Below, piece by piece: positions 10,665 to 20,575 of a stretch of 24,865 nt of DNA. Origin of the DNA: Plakobranchus ocellatus (lineage: Eukaryota > Mollusca > Gastropoda > Plakobranchidae). Position 1 is the first letter of the stretch. Each line of letters opens with the position of its first letter. Made by a program: the position numbers and the translations under genes. The DNA is taken from assembly GCA_019648995.1 (NCBI GenBank), contig BLXT01003725.1, positions 636,422-661,286 of the forward strand, given 5' to 3'. A model generated the notes under the pieces. It searched no databases and was not told the DNA's origin. It saw only the letters and a program-made list of their open reading frames with translations.

Positions 10665-11877
10665 CTAAGGAAAAAAGACATCTTAAATTATGACATTAAC
10701 AGTAAAGGCTATAACACAGTGCAATCTTTAGATTTATGGACCACAGTCAAAATAGGAATGTCTTGATAGATGAAACGATTGGTTTTAAAGAAGTCACAGA
10801 GTTACACTTGTTTGACTTGTTTTGCAAACATACAAATTTACAAAAAAATTATATTAATAACTTATTCTTAAACACAAAGTAAATGCATTCTGAATATTGA
10901 TCAAACCCAAAATCAGCAAAGTAAAGAATACATCCACCAATATAATTTAAAATTCAATTAAATAAAGTCCATCAAAAAAGAGTATACATTTAAAAAAGTT
11001 TTGCTTCAAAGGCTTCTTAATTAAAAATATATCAACTCTTACAAAATCCAAAAACTATGGATTGAATACCACAGACTCAACTAAAAGAAACCAAAAAAAT
11101 GACAAATTGAAGGACAAAACACATCCTGATTTTTGCACTTCTTTATCTTCCTATCAAGCTAGCAATAAATCAAAATCATCATTGTTTCAAATATAATTTA
11201 ATCAGAAATACAGAGAACCAAATCAAGACTCCCAAGTTTTTTTTCTTTATCTTCTGGGGCTGAATAAGGCATTGTACTTTCATCACCTGCCACCGGTGAT
11301 AGTGTGCATGGTAAGCTTAGTTTGGTGTGTATGCATATAAGTTGCATAAACTGAGCTGTGAGAAAGGGAGGGAAAAGGAAATGGTGCAGGCAAGGGCATG
11401 GCATAGGAAAGAGAGAAAGCATGAAGAAGACATAAGCAAAGGTAGGGGATTGGAACACTCACTTCAGTTGGTTGCCCTTTGTTGGGAGTGGGTTGGGGGA
11501 AGCCTAATAATTACAAAATAGCTCAAGCTTCACATCTCATCAAGTTCTAAAAGAACTGAGATATTCAATATTAAATGTATGGAAAATCAGGGAAGCAGAT
11601 AAATTTGATGACCTGGACACTTTTGCACTGGAGACTATAGGTATTTTTTATCCACTCAAAAAAGGTACCATAAGTACAATCTACAAACTTATGCATCTTT
11701 CTACATAACTGGGATAGTGACTCCCCAAAAGTATATACTGTAAGTGTTATACATCAAGCTCATAATTCATCATGCCCAAAATGCATCTTCTGACTGATTT
11801 GCTCCGATTGGCTCATATAAATACACCACTAACATAAGAACACTTTTAAATTATGACATTAAGTTTGTAAAACAAAC
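10665..11877 (-). other. Intron between exons 11878-12073 and 10423-10664
   Basis: A 1.2 kb intron. A less AT-rich, purine-rich stretch around 11355-11500 (plus strand) gives open frames on both strands, but they have no recognisable protein or splice phase that fits the gene. Confidence 0.75.
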
Positions 11878-12073
11878 CTGTTTGGAGGGTTTTTGTTGTT
11901 GGATTTAGTGAATGCGCTCTCCTTGTTCAGCAGAGCCTCAATGCCCACGTCTGACTGATTGTCGTCATCATTATTGTTATTCTTGCTTTTCCTCCCACTG
12001 CTGTCAGGTTCGTCCTTCTCTCCATTACTGTCACTCTCGTATCTTTCCACCTCAATTTTGTTGTTCTCAGCAT
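11878..12073 (-). CDS. CCDC66: Acidic, Asn/Asp/Ser-rich exon, CCDC66-like gene
   Basis: The acceptor TTTGGGTGCAG precedes 12073 and the donor AACAG|GTTTGT follows 11878. The exon carries 64 complete codons, about residues 171-236. The sequence is acidic and low-complexity (YESDSNGEKDEPDSSG, then a run NNNNDDDNQ) before a more ordered-looking stretch VGIEALLNKESAFTK. The run of Asn and Asp codons suggests a disordered linker that may vary between relatives. VGIEALLNKE could be a short helix used in binding, but that is a guess. Both junctions are phase-consistent. Confidence 0.85.
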
Positions 12074-12680
12074 CTGCACCCAAAGTAAATTGAGGAAGGA
12101 GAGGACGAAAAGACGAACATTCTAAGAAAGTTGACAAAGAGAGACTTAATTTTGAGACTAGAGCCTATGTGTTTCTGCCTGCATGCACTCTACATTTAAT
12201 GAACTAACTCTTCTGCAAATAGCTTATGACTCAAAAGGGCTTTGTGATGCAATATTGCCCTAAGAGATAGAGTAATCTCACTGTTGAATGCTTGGACCTA
12301 CCCTAAAAAAATTTTAACATCAACCAAAAATAGTTGGAGTTTGCTTACCATCGACAGATTAAGTAAGACAAACATTTAACATCAAAAAAAAATTTTTGGA
12401 AAAATAGGAACAGATCAAGCATTGCTTGGTTTTTAATTTTACAATCAAAATAATGAGTTAAACAGCATATTATCACTGGTCTAAAATAATGGTATAAGTC
12501 ATTTTAGATCATTTTCAGATAGTAAAGAAAAAAATATGGGATCTTTTGTTGTTGTGTTTGTTTACTTAATTAATTGATTTTTTTTTTTTAAATTGATAAC
12601 AACAATTTCCATTTTATTGATTCATGTTTTACAAAATTTTATTGGTGCATTTCTGTAACATGAACATCACCAGATAGCTC

Positions 12681-13359
12681 TTAACTGATTCACTATCCAC
12701 ACATATTTTACGACTGGACACAGGGGTAGAATGGGATTTTTCTAAAATTGGCTATCATTTTGTAAAAAGCTAATATAGAAATTTTCTACAGGATAAAACC
12801 ATACAAATTATATATCAAATTGAAGGGAATTGGATCTAGTTTCTATAAATAAGCATAAAAAAAGAAAATTTGTTCATTTTTACATTTTGAAAAAGCGGCA
12901 AACTGGAAAAAAAAAATTTGTAAAAAAAATTCAACAAAATATGACGATGTATAACTCAGTAGTAAATCTATTGATAATCTATTGGCCTTGAAAGGTAGAA
13001 TTTTATAAATTGTGATTACATTGTTATTTAAATACCAAAAATTGTGAAAAAATGTTCAATACTTTTTGATTTATAGCAAAATAAAGAAATTGCTATCAAT
13101 TTGATAAATTACGGCCCCTGATGCATATATAGATTGAAAATTTAACAAAATATGGATGTAAACAGCTATTTCTACGTTCAAACTATGTGAAAAAGGAAGA
13201 AAGTGTAAATCTCGCGCATGCGCAAAAGTAAGTTAACGTACATTTAGTACTTCATTCAAATACTAACCCATTTATACTAAGCCGGTTTTACCGGCTTTGG
13301 GTCCAAATGTAGTAATATTTTGAGCCGGAAAAACCGGCTTAGGGTAGTGAAACAGTTAA
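12681..13359. mobile_element. TTAA-bounded inverted-repeat element, 679 bp (piggyBac-like MITE candidate)
   Basis: The left end reads TTAACTGATTCACTATCC (12681-12698). The right end GGGTAGTGAAACAGTTAA (13342-13359) is the complement of TTAACTGTTTCACTACCC. They match at 16 of 18 positions with TTAA outermost. Two GC-rich hairpins lie just inside the right end (13277-13342). There is no coding capacity. It sits wholly in the intron between exons 13806 and 12073. The TTAA plus TIR architecture suits a non-autonomous piggyBac-type element; the family name is inference. Confidence 0.65.
13277..13342. repeat. Paired AAGCCGG/CCGGCTT hairpins
   Basis: AAGCCGG-TTTTA-CCGGCTT (13279-13297) is a perfect hairpin. 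AGCCGG-AAAAA-CCGGCT (13323-13339) is a second. The two units are also inverted relative to each other, allowing either two small stems or one long one. They lie inside the right end of the 12681-13359 element, and the second abuts its terminal repeat, so they are probably subterminal structural repeats. Confidence 0.75.
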
Positions 13360-13677
13360 GCTGAGGAATGCAACAATGCAAAATTGCATCTTCACATAAA
13401 TCTATCTCATATCATTATCATAGAGCAGTGATAATAAACTTCTTCTCTCTCTTTTATTTACAGTCTTTCTAACCTCTCTTCCCTCTTATCTTTATGCATA
13501 GAATTTGCAATCAACATTTAAACATAATCGAAATTCAAGAGCTTAGGGCAAGATTCTCACAGTGTTATTGTAACCCAATATTTCCAATATTCCATACATA
13601 TTTTGAAACTGCTTTGCTCCAATTTAGATGGATATTTTTGATTTTATAAAAACAATTTTATATTTTTTTTAAGCACC

Positions 13678-13704
13678 AAAAAAAAAAAAAAAATGTAGAT
13701 GTAG

Positions 13705-13736
<32 letters not shown>
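13678..13736. repeat. Compound A / (AT)n / (AC)n microsatellite
   Basis: A 16-base A run (13678-13693) is followed by GTAGATGTAG-like bases, then (AT)n at about 13706-13722 and (AC)n to 13736. It lies 70 bases downstream, in gene direction, of the exon ending at 13806. Confidence 0.9.
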
Positions 13737-13737
<1 letters not shown>

Positions 13738-13805
13738 TATAATTGTACCATGATGTCTCATGGATCATATTAGTAATTATTGTGCAGAGCTTCTGAATCA
13801 CAGAC

Positions 13806-13969
13806 CTATACTGATCCTCAGTGGACTGGCTGTGCCACCACCGCCATGTGAAGTTTTCCCCAGCGTCTTGAGCAGAGCTGCTAGCTGTTCTTGTGTGAGA
13901 GTCACAGTGCCTGGTGCAATATGGGTGCTGCCTGGAGCAGGTTGCCCATCATTCTCTTTTGGTTTGTAC
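13806..13969 (-). CDS. CCDC66: Exon with LTQEQLAALL motif, CCDC66-like gene
   Basis: The acceptor CTCCAACAG precedes 13969 and the donor ATAG|GTCTGT follows 13806; the exon ends in phase 1. It encodes RYKPKENDGQPAPG, then VTLTQEQLAALLKTLG at about residues 138-152, then a Gly-rich linker and ASPLRISI. The LTQEQLAALL block matches a conserved helix in the N-terminal half of vertebrate CCDC66 (LTQDQLQQIL as I remember the human protein). It is one of the two strongest family clues in the window. The following G joins ATGCTGAG in the next exon to give DAEN. Confidence 0.88.
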
Positions 13970-14473
13970 CTGTTGGAGTTTCATGAGATTTTAAGATAAA
14001 AGGATTTTTATTTGTATTGTTATTAAAATGCAACACCTCAAAGTCTAGTTTTTGTGTTGTATTATTTGTATGCCATAACAGCAGCAATAATAACACTTAT
14101 AAAATAATTATCAAGTTGTGTAATGATAATCATTTTAACAGAAACCACTATGAACCTTGTCTTGTTATAAATATGCTCTGTAAAATATGTGCAGAAATTC
14201 AATGAAGTTTGTGTGCCTTTTCTGAATGAGGATTAGATGTGAATTAAAGACTGAAAACAAATGAACAAACAAAAATAAAACAATGCAAACTTTAATTATC
14301 TGCCATCTGAAACTTATTGCTCATCATGAAATCAGTCTGAAGACACTGGTGACCGTGCATTTAAAAGTTTTTATCTTTTCTTGTAGATTTTTGTTAAAAA
14401 CAAAATTAATCGCAATACACAGATAAGCAAACAGATTTCTGTAATGCTGCTTTTATAATATGAAACAAATCAC
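13970..14473 (-). other. Intron between exons 14474-14619 and 13806-13969
   Basis: A 504-base AT-rich intron with nothing further recognised. Confidence 0.85.
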
Positions 14474-14619
14474 CTTTCTCTATTTCTCCGAATAAAGTCG
14501 GTATTCTTCTTGTTAAATTTCCTCTTCTCCTCCTCAGCTGCTTGTTGCATCCTCTCCAGTTCTGCCTGATAATCTGGCTGTCGTATTGGATGCCTCAAAT
14601 TCTTGGACTTGTAACCAAA
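14474..14619 (-). CDS. CCDC66: Internal exon, CCDC66-like gene (basic/charged segment)
   Basis: The acceptor GAAATTTCAG precedes 14619 and the donor AAAG|GTGATT follows 14474. The exon encodes 48 codons plus AG, about residues 68-116 of the model. It starts FGYKSKNLRHP, passes through a short glutamate/lysine helix (AELERMQQAAEEEKRK), and ends NTDFIRRNREK. The final AG joins the G of the next exon to make R, giving NREK-RYKPKEN. The helical, charged composition suits the disordered and coiled-coil make-up of CCDC66 proteins, though this segment alone would not identify the family. Confidence 0.85.
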
Positions 14620-15108
14620 CTGAAATTTTCATTTCATTGCGAAGAACAAGGTGGAGTACAAGTTGTGGGATGGGGAATGAAGGAGAAGAGAGGAGGCTGT
14701 AGAAATGGTTAGTTTTTTCAAAGCAAGTTCAACACATCCTAGAGGGCAAAACACTCCACAACATTGCACTGTTTGTTTTAAATACACATTTATAGTGCAA
14801 TTAGCAGGGATTTGTCTTTTAAAAAATAATTACAAACAAAAATACATTTTTGGTAATCTAATTTACAAACACTACAATGTATTTTATTTTTTACATGTTT
14901 TGTCAAAGATAAAATAGCATACAAGAAAAAAAAAAAAACTGTTTGAATGGAATCTGCTGGTCATTAACAATGGGAAAAAAATTAATATGGCAAAACTTTT
15001 ATCAACTTCAAAGCGATATTTTCTTTCAATTCCTTTTTTGTCAGGCAAAAAATATCCCACTAGTTCTTTGCAGCTTTGAGAACAGAGCCAAGAAATATTT
15101 CAACTTAC
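14620..15108 (-). other. Intron between microexon 15109-15134 and exon 14474-14619
   Basis: A 489-base intron with a strong donor (GTAAG) and a TTTCAG acceptor. No further content is seen. Confidence 0.75.
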
Positions 15109-15134
15109 CTTTCTGGCTTCACTTTTTGGTTTCT
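15109..15134 (-). CDS. CCDC66: 26-nt microexon, CCDC66-like gene
   Basis: A pyrimidine-rich acceptor TTTGACAG precedes 15134 and a strong donor AAAG|GTAAG follows 15109. The 26 bases contribute (E)KPKSEARK, entering in phase 1 and leaving in phase 0. Both neighbours match these phases: FFQR-E before and FGYKSK after. Since 26 is not a multiple of three, skipping this exon would break the frame, so it should be constitutive. It lies in a basic stretch continuous with the next exon. Confidence 0.65.
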
Positions 15135-15607
15135 CTGTCAAAGGAAAATACATTTAAAAAAAGACACCTATTAAAATCAACACATATGAAATGAGTCGAG
15201 TTGCGTTTTAGCATGAATGATGAAAATTATTATCTAGAGGGGTGAAAAATACTCACCTCTCTATGTGAAAAACTTTTATAGACATGCTACAGATATTTGT
15301 GCATATCATTGGAAATATTTGCTTCTTTAGTTTAATATTTTGATTTGATCTCAGTTATGTCCACACCCGCAATCGACTCATTTTGTGAGACCACTACACA
15401 TACATTTTCATAAACATTGTGACATGCAGCTATGACCACTATTCTGCCATGACCAAAAAAAAATACATTATCATCAAAAATATTTTTGGCTTCATTGTCC
15501 AATCCTTAGATGAAAAAGTTGCATATCAGACTGGTCATTTTTAAGCGGGATTGTGTAAAACAAATTTTTATGTGATTGAGGAAAAGCCTAATGGCAGGTG
15601 GGCTTGA

Positions 15608-15641
15608 CAATACTGCACTTTATTTGGTTGAGGCAGTATTG
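15608..15641. repeat. Short perfect hairpin
   Basis: CAATACTGC (15608-15616) pairs perfectly with GCAGTATTG (15633-15641) over a 16-base loop. It is intronic, and nothing suggests a function. Confidence 0.5.
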
Positions 15642-15982
15642 TATTAATATTGTATTACTATCCTTCATAAAAATCATTTCATCATTTAGATTGTACAGAT
15701 GAAAGAGCTAAAGCAGTATCATAATGGGAAGGAAAAAGAATAAAAACAGAAAGTCTTGCTATTTTACACACTGTCGCAACAACCACAAAAAATTGATGAA
15801 TTCGATACTGACTTTGATTTTTCAAAATTTTAGATGTGTTGATCTATAACTTTCATTCTAAGAGTCTCTTTCAAATATAGTATGCTTAAAAATAAGTCTA
15901 CAGAATATCTTGCAAGCAGTCCAAATGAGTTACATTCAGCTTGCCATATTATTATTAACTCATTAGGGTCTCTAAAAGGGCA

Positions 15983-16978
15983 GACAGAGTAGAGTCACTT
16001 TGAGGGACAAGTACAAGACTCAACTCTCCACTTGGGGCGAGCGAGGAAAAAAGAAAGGGTGGGAACAGTCGGCGACAGAGTGAAGGCCTCTCTCCTCCCC
16101 GTAGCCCCCTGTGGAGGAGTGATATTTGAGACTACTTCACTCTCCTGAAACATTGTTACTTGTTAGTGATTGTTATTTTGCTTCATGAACAATTTTAATG
16201 GTGCCAAGACTGGCCTAGCAAAATTCGACCTTTACATAGTTTTGTACACGCAGTTTATGATAGATGGAATTGCTTGCAGACATAGTATTTATTAGGTAAT
16301 TGATTCGTTCGTCAACTAAAGTAAAAAAAAAATTTTTTTTCTTTTAATTGGCTTACTTCATTTTGTTCAATTTAATTGACGTATTTTCAGTCTGTTTCCT
16401 TATTTTGAATCCTTTGTATGCAAGATGGATGAAGAAATTATTATGTCAGTCAATGATTTTTTATTGGTTGAGAAAACGAAGGCGGAGCAGATACCGTTGC
16501 TGGGTTCACAAAATCTACCAACATATATAATACATGTAGTTTTTGTTGCTGTAATTAGAACTTCTCTTGTCTTATAATATATTTTTTCTCTTCTCCACTG
16601 CATTTGTTATAGTTTCAACTTGTTTGGCATCCACCTTGGCTATAATTTGAAGTTTCTTTATACAGTACCACACCATATGTAATGAGAAAAAAAAATATCT
16701 AGGCTAGGCCAAGCACTTTTGTATCGTGTGGAAGTAGATGTGTGCACACACCGAGTGCAATTTTTGGTGACAGAGGGTGAGAGAAATTTTAGAACTGCAT
16801 TAAAATTCAGGCACCAACCTTTTTTGGGGCTTGGTGGGGACTTGCCTCAAAAAGGGGAGGTGAGAGGTTGGTGACTCTACTCTGTCACTCGCAATGCATT
16901 TTTTGTAAATTAAATCTGATTCTCCCCAAATTGGGGCCATACAGGGGAAAGGTGTGGGGAAAGTGACTCTATTCTGTC
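15983..16978. mobile_element. Inverted-repeat element with GACAGA-TAGAGTCACTTT ends
   Basis: The left end GACAGAGTAGAGTCACTTT (15983-16001) pairs with the right end AAAGTGACTCTATTCTGTC (16960-16978) with one mismatch in 19. A second inner copy, GTGACTCTACTCTGTC (16871-16886), is a perfect 16-base complement of the left end. Shorter GACAGAG copies occur near 16074 and 16770. The interior is G-rich in places (around 16020-16130 and 16820-16955), unlike the neighbouring intron, and includes the palindrome CCCCAAATTGGGG (16923-16935). No transposase is present, and I could not identify a target-site duplication. Confidence 0.5.
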
Positions 16979-17066
16979 GACACGTATGATGGGATGACCA
17001 TTTGCAATATGAAAAGCAAATATTTTTTTCATCTTCTTTTAAAGTGATTTTTCACAAATGGCACAT

Positions 17067-17098
<32 letters not shown>
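17067..17098. repeat. (GT)7(TA)9 compound microsatellite
   Basis: GT dinucleotides at 17067-17080 pass directly into TA dinucleotides at 17081-17098, just outside the right end of the 15983-16978 inverted-repeat element. Confidence 0.93.
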
Positions 17099-17440
17099 CA
17101 CAGTTGTAATATTTCTCTACTTTTTCAAAAACTGCTTTAAATTGTGAGCAAAGTTGCATTACAGCTAGCCTATTCAGTAATTCTTTGCTGAAATGATTAA
17201 AAAATTTATGAACTTGAAAAAAAAATCACCATAAAGAGGCAAATATTATATGTTTTTTTCTTTTTTAAATGCTTTTCCATCACTCAACTCAATAGGATAA
17301 ATCTCAAAGTATAAAAATATTTGCTGGCCAAACCGATTCAAGAGGTAAACTTAAAATTTAGAACCAATTTTTGAAATAGTGCATGCCAAGTTTTAATTAA
17401 CTTCATCTAGTTTTACCAGACTGACATTGACATCAATTAC

Positions 17441-17508
17441 CTCTTTGAAAAAATACTCCATGGGATGCATTGTTTTTGTTAATCTGGAACTGAACAGCAC
17501 CTGATGTT
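17441..17508 (-). CDS. CCDC66: Internal exon, CCDC66-like gene (GAVQFQINK...)
   Basis: The minus strand has an acceptor TTTAATCACAG before 17508 and a second AG eight bases later (exon from 17500). It then reads GAVQFQINKNNASHGVFFQR and ends in phase 1 at the donor G|GTAATT after 17441. That phase joins exactly to the 26-nt exon at 15134, making the junction codon GAG (E). If the 17500 acceptor is used, it also fits the candidate exon 1 at 23673. Support is the open frame, the splice sites and the phase agreement on the downstream side; the residues belong to no domain I recognise. Confidence 0.55.
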
Positions 17509-18393
17509 CTGTGATTAAACAAAATTTTTAAAAGGCATTAACTATCATGAATTAAATAAAAGAGCTAGCTAAAAATTTGCATCATGAAATAAATATACAA
17601 TTAAATTTTTTCACCTCTTCTAAGTTCTAAAATTTTTAGTTTAATATTTAATGTAATAACTACGATATCAATTATGCAAGATCTAAAAAAATCACTCACT
17701 TGGTAACTGAAACTCGGTCAAAAAAATTAACGAAAAGACATAAGTTTTAAATTTCAAAATAGCCTCTTGGGCATGTATTTTCCACCACGAGTCTGTCTGA
17801 TTGACCCACAATAAAAATGGAAAAAAAAATCAATTTTTATTGGCAAAAAAAAAATGCATGCATTAAGTTGAAGTAAACATATTCTTTACCCAGAACTCAT
17901 CCTGAAAATTTCTAAGTCAGCAGTGGAATGTCCTCAATCAGTTGATACAATATATAGCCTAGATGAGAAAGTAATAAAGAAATAAGGCAATTAAGAGTGA
18001 ATTGGTCTTTAAAGACAACTATCTAAATATTTTTCTGGGATCAGCTCAGAGCAGGAATTAGAACTATGTATCAAAAAATGAGCAAAATCTTTTTTAAGCT
18101 AGAGTAGCGGTATTCAGATCGGAAGAACACAGTCATAGATGATCATGTTTTGCCTCTCAAATCTCTGCTAGAATCAATGCTAACATTTTCACCCAGAGCT
18201 GAGAATAGCCAAGCATATGAAAGATATAATTAAAAGTAAAGGGTGGAAGCTGTCTTTTGATGAGCAGACAACAAGATCACAATGAGTGAAAATTCATCTC
18301 TTGACAGACAATTTCCAGCCTTGGTTTCATCTCTCTTAAGTTTCTACATAGTCTTTATGAAGGCAATAAAGAATGGATAGAAGAGAACAGACT

Positions 18394-18776
18394 ATCCTTT
18401 GCTAGCCTCTAAAAGTAAAAGAAGTATACACATACTGCACTCTTAGAAACATATAAATAAATTTAGCGATCCCAAAGATACAATGCTGGTTGAAGGAAAT
18501 GAAATAAATATAATAAAAGAATGCAACCACCAACTCATCCTTGTAAGAACAAATTCAACAACACAGAGTATATGTCACAATGTTTCACCCATAAGGCTGT
18601 AACAAGTAAAAAAAATAACAATCACAAATAAGTTACCATAGATACTCTAATCATGAGTATCTATAGCATCTTATTTGTGAACATGGATGAAACGTTCTCA
18701 CATATACTCTGTGTTGTTTAATTTGTTTTCATAAGTTGGTGGTTGTATTCCTTTACTAACCTCTAAAAGAAAAGAA
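18394..18776. repeat. Direct repeats flanking the foldback element
   Basis: A segment of about 30 bases recurs in direct orientation: TCCTTTGCTAGCCTCTAAAA near 18395 and TCCTTTACTAACCTCTAAAA near 18749, each followed by a purine-rich tail. The right copy runs into the outer end of the foldback's right arm, so it is not a clean target duplication. It may record a local duplication or a rearranged larger element. Confidence 0.45.
18513..18757. mobile_element. Foldback (long palindrome) element
   Basis: The two halves are imperfect reverse complements around a centre GATACTC-TAATCAT-GAGTATC (18641-18661). The left half carries CAACACAGAGTATATGT near 18558 and the right half its complement ACATATACTCTGTGTTG near 18699. 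The outer ends CAACCACCAAC and GTTGGTGGTTG also pair. The left arm has about 35 extra bases (near 18590-18624) absent from the right arm. No coding capacity is seen. Transcribed RNA would form a long hairpin of roughly 100 bp. Confidence 0.65.
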
Positions 18777-19273
18777 ATTAATAAACCAACAAAAGCTACC
18801 ATAAACTGTGTCTACTAACTTAGGCATTATGAGCAACTTAATGAGGCATTGTCACTTTGGTGATGTAGTGTGCACATCCTGCAGTTCAGTTAAATAATCC
18901 TCAAGCTTCTTTAAGTATGATCTTATTTTTGGCAAAATTGTACACAATATAGAAATATATGACATATGAGCAATTGCCAAATATGTGGATTCAATTTTTT
19001 TAAAGTGCATTTTGAAAAAAAGATCTCCAAACACAAAATGGAAAAGGCCATGTGCCAATTGAATATCAGTGAGGTATAGTTCATGTAAAATTAGATACTA
19101 CTTTATTAGCAGTAAATCTGAGTAAAAAATTGATCTGCATCTATTTACTTCCTTGTGAATGAGCTTAAAGTGTTGATGGGTGACCACTTTTTAAAGTTCT
19201 CTTTTAGTGACTTTGTCATCATAGTTATGTTTGCAATTGATTTGGTAAATTTACGCAGCAAGAATGCATCAAA

Positions 19274-20575
19274 AAATAAGTTTTAAGGGCAAGTGCGGCA
19301 CCAACAGAGGGGGATTTTGGGGTCCATTTGGGTCACCTGGTCATATTTTTACTGTGGGTAGTTTTATAAAGTTTGTCCAATTTGTAATCATCTGAATAGA
19401 GTTTTGAGACCTTAATTTGGCTAAAAATATCTTTCACTGTAAATTCAAAGTTGCTACCTTACAAATTTTCAAGAAAATGCCTAAAAATTTGCCGTTTATG
19501 CAAGCTATGTAGGCTTGCTATCTCTTTAAAACATAGGCCTATTACATACCGATGGAAAGGTTACAATTTCAATCTCCCTATCAATGCCACTAGAACTACC
19601 ATATATGGATGTTCAAATTTAAACAAATTTTTCCAAGAAGCAAGCTCCATTCATAACCATTACCACATATGGAGCGTCTGTCCTAGTTCCCACAGTTTGT
19701 ATTCCAGGTGCGTCGATTTTGCATATGGAGATTTCCGACTCCTTAGTTCATGCGCAATCGTCAGCCCTCTGAGCTGTTACCGCCTAATGAAATCGTGTCG
19801 AAGCTCCGATGTCACAGCTGACCCCATGGTCACCCATTCTTATGCTAGCTTGTATACAGTGCTTTTGAGTGAAGTTTTCAGCCAGTTTTGTGCGTGAGTA
19901 ACCGCCAGCATGAACTGGACATAAGAAAATGGCCGAAACGCGACGGATGCAACAGGATGAGCTTGAGAGAGCTGGAGGAGGCTCACCATGAGACATATGG
20001 AGCTGGTATCGCATAATTGGTCAGAAAACCAAAATATTTTTGCTCAGACTTTATCAACCATTTTCTCAAAATGAGTTGTTTTTTTTTCGGTCAAATGTTC
20101 ATATAAATTTGATGCTTTTCATACCGATTTGTCTAAAATTTGACATGAAGTTTTGGGGCAATAATATCCTGCTTTTCACATAGGTCTTTTGGAATCGCAT
20201 TTTTATAATTTTTATATATCTTGTTGCTATTTACATATATTTCAAAAATCATGAAAACTTCCTTTTTCTTTGCAACCACAAAAGCTTACGTGAAAACCTT
20301 CAAATTTAGCTTAAAAACATATTCCCATTTAGAAAAAAAATTGATATCTTATTTAGTTCCCAACTTATAAGACTTTGAAAATTATGTTTATATATCCAAT
20401 GATGGCCGACATTTTTTGCTGTTGCCATTCCAATGGTTAATGAAAAAAAAAGTTATTTTGGTTGTTTATATCATTTTTGGGAGTTATATGTAACAAATAA
20501 ACCATTCATAAAGGTATCATTTAAGAAATAAAGAAAATCAATCCTGAGTGCCACATTTGCCCTTAAACATTATTT
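19274..20575. mobile_element. Inverted-repeat element, about 1.3 kb, with TTAA at both ends
   Basis: The arms are 19274-19301 and 20548-20575. The core is TTTAAGGGCAAGTGCGGCAC on the left and, on the complement of the right end, TTTAAGGGCAAATGTGGCAC. TTAA occurs at 19283-19286 and 20563-20566, so the mobile unit may run from one to the other; the AAATAA flanks also match. The interior holds no transposase. A CpG-rich core at about 19680-19990 differs sharply from the AT-rich rest. TTAA followed by GGG, not CCC, is unusual for piggyBac, so the family is uncertain. Confidence 0.55.

Larger units (their letters stand above)
12074..13805 (-). other. Intron between exons 13806-13969 and 11878-12073
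   Basis: A 1.7 kb intron, 40 percent of which is the TTAA-bounded element at 12681-13359. A compound microsatellite lies at 13678-13736. The rest is AT-rich. Confidence 0.8.
15135..17440 (-). other. Intron between exon 17441-17508 and the microexon
   Basis: A 2.3 kb intron. It contains the GACAGA inverted-repeat element (15983-16978), a small hairpin at 15608 and the (GT)(TA) microsatellite at 17067. The G-rich interior of the element contrasts with AT-rich flanks. Confidence 0.65.

Noticed and set aside
17886..17900. Possible 12-base minus-strand microexon between TTTTCAG and GTAAAG (DEFW)
   Set aside because: Consensus-like sites this short arise often by chance in AT-rich introns. A phase-neutral 12-base insertion cannot be tested without transcripts.
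19451..19897. 148-codon plus-strand frame with several Cys and His
   Set aside because: It lies within the inverted-repeat element, shows no recognisable domain or conserved spacing, and its composition changes along its length. Treated as chance within element DNA.
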